From: Apostichopus japonicus
Taxonomy: Eukaryota; Echinodermata; Holothuroidea; Aspidochirotida; Stichopodidae
Direction of reading: 5' to 3'
DNA length: 64,000 nt
Assembly (NCBI RefSeq): GCF_037975245.1
Contig: NC_092583.1
Span: 2,721,264 to 2,785,263 of the forward strand
The position numbers and the translations under genes were made by a program. The notes under the pieces are model-generated. The model worked only from the letters and a program-made list of their open reading frames with translations. It made no database searches and was not told the origin of the DNA. Below are positions 46,301-55,251 of the stretch, piece by piece (the first letter of the stretch is position 1; each line of letters begins with the position of its first letter).

Positions 46301-47334
46301 TACTGCCATTTCGCCCAACCTTACCAATTCACCCAACCTTGTTGTTCATTTCGCCCAACCAGCGTGGTCATTTCGCCCAACCTTGCTGGTCATTTCGACC
46401 AACATTGATTATACTTCAATATTGGTCAATTTAATAAGGAAACGTTCGGGAATTGTTAACGTTACGGGATACGAACCTAATATTAAGGAAACTTGAAGTT
46501 GTGGTTACAGTCGGTAGGATGGATCAGTGTTTTAGGGGTTAGGTTTGATAGGTTTTTATGGAGACCGATTCCTCTTTGTATGTATAATAATATAACTTCC
46601 ATTGTATGCGTAACCGCCTAAAGTAGTGTAATAGTAATAGAACCCAAAATAAATCAAATTGAACTAGTGAAATAGAAAAGGTGATATTATTCCACACCGA
46701 TTCCCCTTTGTTTGTATAATAAAATAACTACCATTGTATGCGTAACCGCCTAAAGTAGTGTAATCCTCCCATTATACCCGAAATAACTCAGACTCCGATT
46801 GATATCGAACGGACATCACTTTATTTACCTACCAGTACCACTAAGTAATATAACCCAAAATAAATCAAATTGAACTAGTGAAATAGAAAAATGATATTAT
46901 TCTGACTGAATATGAGTAAACAAATGGTTGGGCTAAATGACCATGCTGGTTGGGCGAAATGACCATGCTGGTTGGGCGAAATGACCATGCTAGTTGGGCG
47001 AAATGGCAGTTCGGGTGAAATGGTTGTTGGGCGAAGTGACCAGAATTTAGGGTTAGGCCTACCCCACTTATTAATATTCATATTTCAGGTAACTTTGAAA
47101 CCGTTTCACTTCTAGATGGATGTAGCAATATTTGTAGTTAGATTGTAATTCAACTTTGCCATGGACAATTACACAGTATCTACTATTTGCACATGAAATC
47201 CCTTCAGGGTCACGACGTTACAGTGGAATTGTCGTGCACTGAGTCTAACGTTAAGCCTAATGTTAAGTAAGGCTAGGAATGATGAGAATTCTTACAACAT
47301 CCATGTCTTCGTCCAGTTTACTTTCTGTTAACAT
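28306..47334 (-). CDS. ARMC8: Armadillo repeat-containing protein 8 (CTLH/GID E3 ligase scaffold)
   Basis: Eighteen minus-strand exons: 47334-47296, 45213-45140, 44948-44877, 44113-43971, 43174-43077, 42617-42444, 41499-41424, 40971-40881, 39991-39931, 39068-38892, 38082-37990, 37247-37165, 36374-36293, 35679-35590, 32998-32756, 31047-30856, 29990-29824 and 28339-28306. Phases all agree; the product is 662 residues (human isoforms 659-673). Armadillo repeats run nearly end to end. Strong matches include [43 protein letters not shown] and [15 protein letters not shown]. The protein ends [10 protein letters not shown], like the vertebrate C-terminus. ARMC8 is the Gid5 homologue; in the CTLH ubiquitin ligase it links the catalytic RMND5/MAEA module to the GID4 substrate receptor. 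The proposed ATG lies just after an acceptor-like TTTCTACAG, so a 5' UTR intron or an upstream coding start is possible; the N-terminus ([13 protein letters not shown]) is the least certain part. Confidence 0.96.
28785..29260. repeat. 51-bp minisatellite in ARMC8 intron 17
   Basis: About nine units share CACCCATTACTGATCAATAC, GGTGTGTGATGTTTAAACTC and CACC. A further short array is at 29685-29815. As 51 is a multiple of three, several units read open on the minus strand in the same 17-codon frame. Confidence 0.9.
29685..29815. repeat. Second block of the 51-bp minisatellite
   Basis: About two and a half more units, separated from the main array by some 400 bp of unrelated sequence, ending next to the exon 17 donor at 29823. 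Confidence 0.85.
30630..30827. mobile_element. Foldback miniature element in ARMC8 intron 16
   Basis: Perfect 16-bp terminal inverted repeats: CAGTTGGGACAATTCT at 30630-30645 and its complement at 30812-30827. Interior arms also pair imperfectly (TTTCAAAGCAC against GTGCTTTGAA). The element is 198 bp with no coding content. Its end lies only 28 bp from the exon 16 donor. Confidence 0.8.
31370..32148. repeat. Degenerate (ATT/ACT/GTT)n triplet tract, ARMC8 intron 15
   Basis: About 780 bp of TTATTATTGTTACTATT-like triplets with a higher-order pattern of 60-130 bp (TATTGTTAATACTATTATTA recurs). Open frames here are low-complexity artefacts. Confidence 0.95.
33240..35170. repeat. Minisatellite of about 39 bp, 1.9 kb array, ARMC8 intron 14
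   Basis: Roughly fifty degenerate units share AACACAAACAAGGTG, a G/C-poor middle (CCACAATGTTACCAC) and ATTGTATAACAC. Spacing is near 36-40 bp. Units vary strongly, so it is an old array. No exon seen inside. Confidence 0.9.
36960..37140. repeat. Dispersed element related to 52.8-52.94 kb, ARMC8 intron 12
   Basis: Shared order of blocks: TGACATCAAAC, GTTCGCTCTAAGTTAACTTT, AACTTCAAATGTTGCTATCT, GGAATTGAACGCAACATTTCAC. The relative in LETMD1 intron 6 has the same blocks plus a complete inverted arm. Confidence 0.55.
37838..37930. repeat. Short tandem repeat (CAAGTACAATGAAT)
   Basis: Several copies of the 14-bp unit and shortened versions, ending about 60 bp before exon 11 of ARMC8. Confidence 0.85.
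39340..39800. repeat. Three diverged tandem units of about 150-185 bp, ARMC8 intron 9
   Basis: Each unit has a GAAGATTTTNNNTTGCTGTTTG-like start, then GTAAGCATCTCTATC, an ATAAAGATGA block and TTTCTCC, followed by a poly-C run in two of them. Confidence 0.75.
40142..40535. repeat. Direct duplication, units about 220 bp, ARMC8 intron 8
   Basis: AGATCAATATAGAAAATAAA and CTTAAGATCAA, then GGAAATTTCCTGCATCTTT and AAAATTTTGCATAGCTTTAA, occur in the same order twice. Confidence 0.9.
44378..44406. mobile_element. SINE tail fragment
   Basis: ATCCTGCTTGCAGGAGGATC matches the body of the SINE at 24.5 kb. No tRNA-like head is present here. Confidence 0.5.
46259..47060. mobile_element. Foldback element with tandem-repeat arms, ARMC8 intron 1
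   Basis: The outer ends are inverted: GGTCACTTCGCCCAACAACC near 46272 and its complement near 47022-47041, bounded by AGGCCT-like motifs. Each arm (about 46271-46410 and 46924-47042) is built of direct repeats of a roughly 20-bp unit (CATTTCGCCCAACC, spaced by AGCATGGT-like bases). The middle contains a separate internal duplication (CATTGTATGCGTAACCGCCT twice; AAATCAAATTGAACTAGTGA twice). No coding content. Architecture resembles foldback-type DNA elements. Confidence 0.75.
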
Positions 47335-48349
47335 TCTGTAGAAATATTGATGAAGTTCTGGGCCTCTTCTCCCTTAAAAATATTCAAATCTATGCCTTTA
47401 CTTCAGTCACTTTGCAAAGACTAAATTTGGGATGTGGAAACTCCCATCACACGAGTGGCATGGCATGTTGATAAACTGTAACTGTCTGCTAACACTGCCT
47501 GTCATTAGACTTTTACTCACATCTTTTCAATTCATTTTGTAGATGGGCGGTAAATTTGTTTGAATCATCGAATTTAATATGATCTGGAACTCTCATTCCA
47601 CGGTAACGAAACGTACCAACAGCGGCTGACCATGTGACGTGCTCCCAGGAGCTATTAACATATTATTTAACCCTTTGTCAGTTCGAAGAGAAAAGTGTTC
47701 CGTAGACAACAGAACGCCACTCCAACGGGCATTTACAGTAAAATTGAGAATAATTTGCTTAGGTTTAGATGATAATGGTGTTGAAATTAACTTTCCGACT
47801 CATAAAAAGCTATATCTGCATAGACTCTGGCTACGATTCGAACATCTTCTGTCAGAGTCTTGTAGATTGCTTACTACTACCGCGGACACTCCCAGCCTAT
47901 CATGTCGGGCTTGTTTACGTGCAAAAAAACGGCAGGGTGCCTTGTGTTGCTAAGGCACAACGAATCCTGTCGTCTGCTTCTCGCGTATGGCAAGCCGCGT
48001 CATTTGTGTACAGTCCTGATAAGCTGCTTTCGTTCTAGCTGCAGTTCGATTGTTTTAGAAAAAATACCCAAAAAGGAAATTTTGAAATTGAAAATTGCGG
48101 TAAACAGTGTAAAAGGGTACCACTTAGCTTTATTCCATGGTTTGCGTAGCTTCCACAGGAATATGGTGGCTATGTGATCAAAATATTAGTTGTTGCAGAA
48201 TACGCATTCAAGGAGCACTACAAGAGTTGAGTGCTACAAAGCGCACGTCACATGACCCTCTGTGGGTGGTAGGTTTCTTGAGCATGTCGTAGTCGGTCCA
48301 GATTTATATATACGCCGATGATTTGAACCGTAGTCGCGTCGCTTTCAAG
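47335..48349. promoter_or_regulatory. Divergent ARMC8/LETMD1 promoter region
   Basis: 1,015 bp separate the two start codons, which point away from each other. It is less AT-rich than its surroundings near both genes. Open frames inside it are short and resemble nothing. It should hold both 5' UTRs; an ATGATTTGA (start, one codon, stop) at 48318-48326 would be a minimal upstream reading frame in the LETMD1 leader. Confidence 0.7.
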
Positions 48350-48357
48350 ATGGCGGC
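48346..48357 (+). promoter_or_regulatory. YY1-like site over the LETMD1 start codon
   Basis: CAAGATGGCGGC matches the YY1 consensus, with the ATG of LETMD1 inside the motif. Such sites at start codons are common in nuclear genes for mitochondrial proteins and also give a strong initiation context. Confidence 0.65.
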
Positions 48358-51300
48358 CTCCATTAGCCCACTCAGAGCTTCTCTCTTTATCATAAAAGCC
48401 AACGTTTTAAAATCACCTTACAAGACAACAAATCGTTTTATATTACCTTTGTTGTGCTGTAGGAATGCTTGCAATAGTAAGAACATTTGTTCATCGCCTG
48501 ATTACCAACAATCCAGGTAAAACATCGAATGGTAGCAAAAAGGCATAATTTACTAACGTAAATAACAGTTACACTATCGTTAGGCCTATTACTACTAGTG
48601 TAACAGAACATAATATGGTTAGTGCAATTGCAGGCCCATACTGTAGCCTACTGTAAAAATGGAACAACACTGATATTGATAAACACTGTACGGTAGTTGA
48701 CGCTGTAAATATGAAATTGTGATGACATTTTTGAAAACAAGTTTAGGACTAGTTGACAGGAGCTTTTCACCAGCCCTTCGATTCAATAAAGTCAAGGATT
48801 GCTCTCTTGTTTATTTACCCTATCATCGTTTCAATTTGCGTTGCTTTTGTGCAGTTTATTTACCTGATCATCAGTTCAATAATAATGGCGCTCTTACATA
48901 TTTCCCAGATCGTCGGATGAATAAGCACTTCATTGGTGCTTATTTACCCAATCATGCCAAACATTTATAATTCATTCTTATTTTTGCTGTATTAATTTTC
49001 TCAAACACAACATTATTTCAAACAAATATTTCAACAGCTACAGGAAGCTACAAAACTGGAAATATCCAGGCTATAAGTATAACTTAGCCCAGCTCACACA
49101 ATGTTACTCATCCTCGCCATCATCTGCGACTTCCAAATGGGCTATTGTTCGGCTGGTACAAAAGGGTGGAGAACTCTCAGAGAAAATTCTTTACAGAATA
49201 TCACCAAAGCTACATGGCTTATATAGACAGTTTATTGATGGTAAGTATAGGTGTCACAACATAAACGAAAGCAATATCCCAGCATCATCATTTCAGTAAA
49301 GTAATTCCAGGAATTGTTCTAGTACATTTTTGTGACCAAATAGCCTACATAGAGTAAACTGTCAATTTGGAACTAACAGGTCACACACATACAACATAAA
49401 CAATTCTGCAAACTTATATTGTGAATTTGTTTTACTGGTCTATGATAAATGATTCTGCTAATTAAGTATTGTTTGAGATTAGTCATTAATATATCATCAG
49501 GATAGGACATGCCCAATATATGAAAAAATATATCATTGTATTGTAGTATTGACCACCACAGTAAAGTAATATTCTGTAACAGCAAATCATGTTTAGGATT
49601 TTTATTCCTAATGTCACATTTACAAGCGAGTTTATTTTGGTTTCTGCAGGTGGTAAAGCCTTCATCACAGATGTAAGGTTTGTGTACAGGCTAAGAGGTA
49701 GAATGAGGGAAGAGAATCTAACATTACAGGATTTACCCTGGAGAGATATTTACATAAAGGACAAGGTACGTAGATGTCTCATTATATCACTCTGTGTCCT
49801 ATACCCTCCCCACTCTCTCCCGATTCTTTCTCTGGAGTGGAAAAGTCAAGCGGTCAATTATGAATGAACATCAGGTACTTAAATTAATTAAATTCATAAT
49901 TGAAAGTAAGTGGATGCATGTAATATCAGCGAATAATTTATCCAGTATCGCATCACAAAATGGCAAAGCTACGCAAAATAGGCAGATTGCAATGTACAAT
50001 TGCAAAGATGTACATTGTAACAGTTTTGTACACAGGGCCCATAGTATTTTATAAGAGACATACAGTAGTTAGTTAAAGAGCTTTCCAAACTGCTACACAA
50101 AATTCTAACTCTTAATTATTCCCTAAATGTGTTACAGTGTTTCCTGCAAATGAACATGATGTATACATTGTTTGTTAAACTGGCTGTCTTATCCAAATAT
50201 GCTAAATAGTGAACAAATGGTTTAGCTATAAATAATATTTTTTTAACTCTCAGTTGTTTTACTGGTCCAGAGAATCACATTGCTTCTTTTTGAAACAAAT
50301 ATCTATTCCAGGCCTACAATATATTCATACTAGAGGCACTTAATAGGCCTAGTCTGCTATTGTATCCATAAGAAATGGTATTGTTATTCAATAGGAGACA
50401 AGAAATAGCTGTAATTATATGTTTTGTTTTGTATAGAACAATGGATTAATTACCCAGTGAGGGAATGCAGCAGGAAATAGAATGTGGTAGAAATATTTAC
50501 AATGGTAAAATACAATCCAAACATTTTCAAATATAAATCAATAAAAATGATTGTGTGTGATATGGCATCATTCCCTGACCACATCCAGCAGATTAGAGAA
50601 ATTATTACATTGTTTGTCTTATCCAAAAATTAACAATAAACAGTAATTGTAAAATTGTTTTATTATTATGATTTGTTTGATCTTGTATTAACAGGTTACA
50701 AGAGACATGGGAAAGGTTATTCCGACTATGATTGTCACATGGTTGCCATTTGCCTTCTATGTGATGTTACCTCTCATGTGAGTTCAACATTTCATGCAAT
50801 CAATAATCAGGCTCTAATGAATGTTCATTTGAAGATGGTGATTTTGTTTTATTCATTCTGACCAAGCAATATTTTATTCACACAAACTTGAAGAACCATC
50901 AATCTAACAAAGGGCAGACTCAGATCGAGGAGTTTCAAAAAGGAAGGGGTGTGGCTCTGGGGTCAATGAAGATGTCTCCCATGCAGGGAGATCTGGTGGT
51001 CCTCACCCAAAAAAAGTTAAAAGAAACATTAGAAATGAAAAGGTTCATTCTGAGGCATAGTTAGGCTTTAAAGTAGATCGATAATTAAGTCTACATGCAA
51101 GGTTGTGCTAATTACTAGTTTTAATTGTTTTTCTGTGGGGTTGGAACATCCTTCCTGGATCCATGCTAGAAGAGTAAAAGATCTCTGTGCCTATGCTACA
51201 ACCCATTCACTTTGTTGTTGATTTGCAAGTTATGAACTGTTTAAGCCAATGAAGACAAGTTTCATGCCCCACAAACTGAAAGTATAAATTCTATATGTTT

Positions 51301-54183
51301 TCATCAACAAACCGCTTTAAAGATCCCTCTTGAGATTTTAATGGCAGAAATAACAGATTACAACTTGTGGTATGTTATCTAACCTCTAGCCATTCTATGG
51401 TGTACCTGGACACTGTGGTAAACCCACTCAACGTGCAGCATCAAATACATCAAGAAAATAAAACTGTTACTTCTCTACCAGCTGTTAGTCCTAGGAGTTG
51501 GGAAAAAAATTGTAGTCTATTACTTAATAAAAGGAAATAATTTATACATATTTTTTTTCAGACATTTTCCACTCTAAATTTTATTTTAATGTAATTAATC
51601 AGATGCTGTGGGAAGAATGGCCGACTATTACTTACAGCTACGATCTCTGATCCAACTCCGAAACAGTTTCCCATGTGAGAGTTGACCTAATTTACCTTAA
51701 TCATCTTAATTTTGCAGATTTACTTTCCCGAGACAATTTTTGTCCGACCACTTTTTAAATAAAGAACAGTTATCACAATTTCAAAGCAAGTCTTTGAAGA
51801 GGAAACGTCTTCAGGAAGAAACCATTTGGAGTCTCATAAAAGAGGAGACAGTGCACCCTCCAGCTGGTTCCCTCGTATCAGACAACTCGTCATTGATGGA
51901 GAAGTGTCCTGGCATGGAAGTCCAGGAAGTGTTGAGGCTGCGCCATCTTTTTGAGAAACAGTTACGACTCGAAGAGTTACCCAGGAAACACTTGGTGAGT
52001 GACCTTGTGACCTGAAAATGTCGTAAAATATTGGCCAAACATTGATTATTGTCAATATAATATAATATTAAATAATATAAAAATTATGCAAAATTAAGAG
52101 TTTTGTTCATACAATATATACTTTGCTTCTTGCTCACCTGTCTCCCCAAAGCCTCATCACTCTTCGCTCTACCGTGCCTAGAGTGAAACGGTAACCCTTT
52201 TAGCACTGTAAACCCTCTTCCTGTCAAAGCCCCTCCTTATCATTCTACCACAACAAAGTGCCAAGAATATTCTTGCAGACTTTGGATTTTACCTTCGGAT
52301 CTGCATGTTTTTGGTTCCTTGGGAACCTGGTTTGAGCATCTTCTGCTAACCTAATTCTTTTCTGAATTTTTTTTTCTTATCATATATGTAAGAGTCTTAT
52401 GCCAATTCTTGCATTCCCAGGTAGCTTTGTGTAAGCTGCATTCTCTACTTACCCTTATGCTGCCTTCATCCATGCTTCGTACAAGACTCGCTGGAAAGTG
52501 CTCTGTGCTGCAAGCAATTGATTTTGCCCTGAGGAGAGATGGCTTGATTATGATCGAAGAACAAGACCTGAAAAAGGTGAGAACCTTAAACCATGTGTTT
52601 TGTAAACTGTTTAATCTATTTGGTTGTTTTCTTCGTTTTTGTTTTTTCTGTGTTTGCTTTCAATATTATTTACATGTTAAAGAGGAACATAATCTAAGCA
52701 TTCTGGTGAAATTTGCAGTCAATTCCTATTTACACTGACAAATAATGTTTTGTTTTTTCAAAGGAAAAACAAAACATTATTTATCAGTGTGCAACAATGA
52801 CATCACACCTGTTTGCTCCAAGTTCACTTTTGGTAGGAAAGGTGGCAACATCAACTGTCAATATCTCAAAACTGTAAATAGGAATTGACTGCAAATTTCA
52901 CCAGAATGCGTAGATTATGTTCCTCTGTAACATATCAAAAAGAAAGTTTTACCTGGACTATTCTTTTAATCACTTACTTTGATTGCTTGGATTTTTTCAT
53001 AAAATCAAAGTAGATCGCCTATAAGTATAAAGTGGAAAATATCAATCTGATTTGATAAAAAATCCCAAAATATGAGATATTTAATTATTTATCCTTTGCC
53101 GTTCCACAGTTGTGTTATCAACGAGTGTTTGATACGAGCGATGCATCTCCTGCAACAATGCATGTCTACCTCAACTCTTGGCTGGAGACATCTGCAGTAC
53201 TGAAAGGTAAAGTTTCGTACAGTCAAAGTGCATTTTGGATTGAACAATTCACTTTTCACATTTTGAATTCACGATTTGTTTCCACGTTTACTAGTGTCCG
53301 CGTCGGGTGGGGTCGTGTCACGACACACGCAGGCAGGCAATGTGTGTTAAATACAGCTTGAAAAGAAGATATCAACTCTTTCCAAGTCATAAATACTCAT
53401 TTTAAGATTTATTTCATATTTCCTACATATATATAGTGACACTTTTTTTTTGACTGGCTCATCCAAGAATCTGTCTTTCAAAAAGTTAATGTATTTCTTG
53501 TTTGTTCTACTTGCTGGCTTGACCATTCACACATATATTTGATAGTGCCTTACACTTCTCACAACTCGATAGAGTAGTATATATAATATTGACATAGTAC
53601 CCTGTGTATAGAAGTAGTATACTCTTAAACACTAACCACTTAGTGAATGCACGATGAGAATATTTTCACCGCAAACTGCTGTCGAACTGAAAATAGCCAG
53701 AAGCACTCATCTCTGGATGTTCTTAACTTTGCATAAAACGAAAGCAAGAAGAAAGAATTGTTATATGAAGACTTACGTAAATATTAAGCTAGTAAGAAAA
53801 CATCATTTGACTTGCTTTCAGTTATATATGGGCCTAATTATGAATGTTAAATACAGATCAGGGATTTTTTTCTTGTCAATATTCCATCGCAAAAAGCTCT
53901 TCAAAATGTTCAAATTGCTATACAAGTCCCCAAAAGATGTATTGCATGTTTTGTTTGTACAGAGGAACCACAATATTTTGTGATGAAATTCTTTGAAAAT
54001 ATTTTGAGATGAATTTCAAAACCTTCAAAACTGTTACACCAAAATTTGAATAGCTAATTTTTCCCTGTAGATGAATTGACTATAAACAACCATCTCTATT
54101 TTCATTGTTTTTTTCTTCTTCTTTTGTTAGATTCTGAACAGTCGTTATATCTTCATCTTCCATTGTTTAAGAAGCAGTTATAG
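48350..54183 (+). CDS. LETMD1: LETM1 domain-containing protein 1 (mitochondrial)
   Basis: Eight exons: 48350-48516, 49038-49240, 49650-49765, 50695-50777, 51718-51994, 52421-52576, 53110-53206, 54131-54183. All junctions are GT/AG with consistent phase; 383 residues (human 360). The N-terminus is basic and free of acidic residues (MAASISPLRASLFIIKANVL), fitting a mitochondrial presequence. Residues about 63-160 match the pre-membrane region (NWKYPGYKYN, GGKAFITDVR). A membrane helix follows near 169-191 (VIPTMIVTWLPFAFYVMLPL), then the LETM1 ribosome-binding-like domain (FPRQFLSDHF, RTRLAGKCSVLQAID, YLNSWLETSAVLKDSEQSLY). The family sits in the inner mitochondrial membrane and supports mitochondrial structure and respiratory function; LETMD1 lacks LETM1's EF-hand part. 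An upstream in-frame TTG at 48323 is not needed. Confidence 0.93.
48795..48965. repeat. Degenerate tandem repeat of about 50 bp, LETMD1 intron 1
   Basis: TATTTACCCTATCATCGTTT, TATTTACCTGATCATCAGTT, ATATTTCCCAGATCGTCGGA and TATTTACCCAATCATGCC recur at near 48-54 bp. An open frame over it translates to repeated YLPDHQFN-like motifs, probably by chance. Confidence 0.7.
52681..52927. mobile_element. Nested foldback element, LETMD1 intron 6
   Basis: Outer arms 52681-52734 and 52873-52927 are inverted copies (AATTCCTATTTAC / GTAAATAGGAATT and AGAGGAACATAATCT / AGATTATGTTCCTCT). A second hairpin lies inside at about 52735-52791 (CAAATAATGTTTTGTTTTTT against AAAAACAAAACATTATTTAT). The interior resembles 36960-37140. 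Confidence 0.8.
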
Positions 54184-54555
54184 ATGTGACAAAACTCTTG
54201 GGGTATAGGCTCTCCTTGGATCGGATGATTTACTGGGCCCAGTGTGCTGAAGGGTTCCACTAGTGGAACATTTCTAAATGTACAGTACCAGTTTAAATGA
54301 TCGCACAAAAGCAGACACCCCAACACACTATGGGAGTAACCATTTAACCCAATGCAGAAAATCTTTATGTCTAACAAAATTTGATGAAATGTTTGGTTTT
54401 GGAAATTCGTGACTTTTATTGGTAAATTTCATCATCGTACCTGTTGCGATATTTTTTGGTGGAAAAATGAATCTAATCAGAGGATACTACTAGGTACATA
54501 ACCTCCCTACCTTCTCTTGAACAGTGAGTTAGATAAATTCAAACTGTTCCAATTC

Positions 54556-54561
54556 AATAAA
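54556..54561 (+). terminator. Candidate poly(A) signal for LETMD1
   Basis: AATAAA about 370 nt after the stop at 54183, followed by an A-run. Confidence 0.5.
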
Positions 54562-55138
54562 AAAAAGGGCAAGTTAACGGTGGTGGATGGTATCAGGGTT
54601 TAGACTTGACACATAGCATGCATATAAAATTTACCTCCTGTACAATGCTGGTAATATTCATGGGTTCAATTTTTTAGGATGTATGTGGTAATTTAAGTGC
54701 CACCTTGAAATAAGGTATATTAACTTAAATATTAGGTGTCCAAGAGCACTTTTCATCTACCTTCTACTTTCTTCAAGGGTCTAAATCTGCATGATATCAT
54801 GATATCTGCATGATATTTGCATGTTTATCGTAGCCTCAGTCCGTACCGCATTATATCTCGTTGCAATTTGCTTTATATTCATAGTACTTCCATTTTAACC
54901 TTAAAAAGGTTAAATATCTTTTTCTTACTTTTTGCTTTTTGAAAGCATGTTATCAATTTGAAAAAAAATGCAGTTTCATATGAAACAAGAAGTCTTATGA
55001 ATGTTTATATACAGTATCAATATAAATTACTGTTTGAAAACAAAATATAATTTCTTTTTTTTTTCTGGGTTTTTTTTTCTGGCTATTACATCTTGTAATC
55101 TATAAAAGATCTTTTCTTATCAACATTAATTCAATAAG

Positions 55139-55251
55139 GTTTGCCAATGAGGAGTAACATCAGAAATATGCTGATGGATATTACCACAGTTGACGTGGAA
55201 CAATTCAACAAGTTCTTCAACGACAACATTCCATTATTATTAAAACACTAG
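55139..55251 (+). CDS. Candidate alternative last exon of LETMD1
   Basis: After TTCAATAAG, a frame entering with two bases (phase 1, as LETMD1 exon 7 leaves it) stays open for 36 codons to TAG: GLPMRSNIRNMLMDITTVDV then a tail ending NIPLLLKH. It resembles no protein I recognise, and the conserved LETMD1 C-terminus is on the exon at 54131. The pyrimidine tract before it is poor. Could be chance. Confidence 0.25.

Noticed and set aside
46915-47030. CRISPR-like array from regularly spaced GGTTGGGCGAAATGACC repeats
   Set aside because: Eukaryotic context, degenerate units, no unique spacers, and the same units occur inverted at 46280, so it is one arm of a foldback element.
47639-48177. Three overlapping plus-strand open frames in the ARMC8/LETMD1 promoter interval
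   Set aside because: They lie in mutually overlapping frames with no recognisable domain or splice pattern.
48323-48349. Upstream extension of LETMD1 from a TTG
   Set aside because: Non-ATG start; the ATG at 48350 has strong context and gives a normal presequence.
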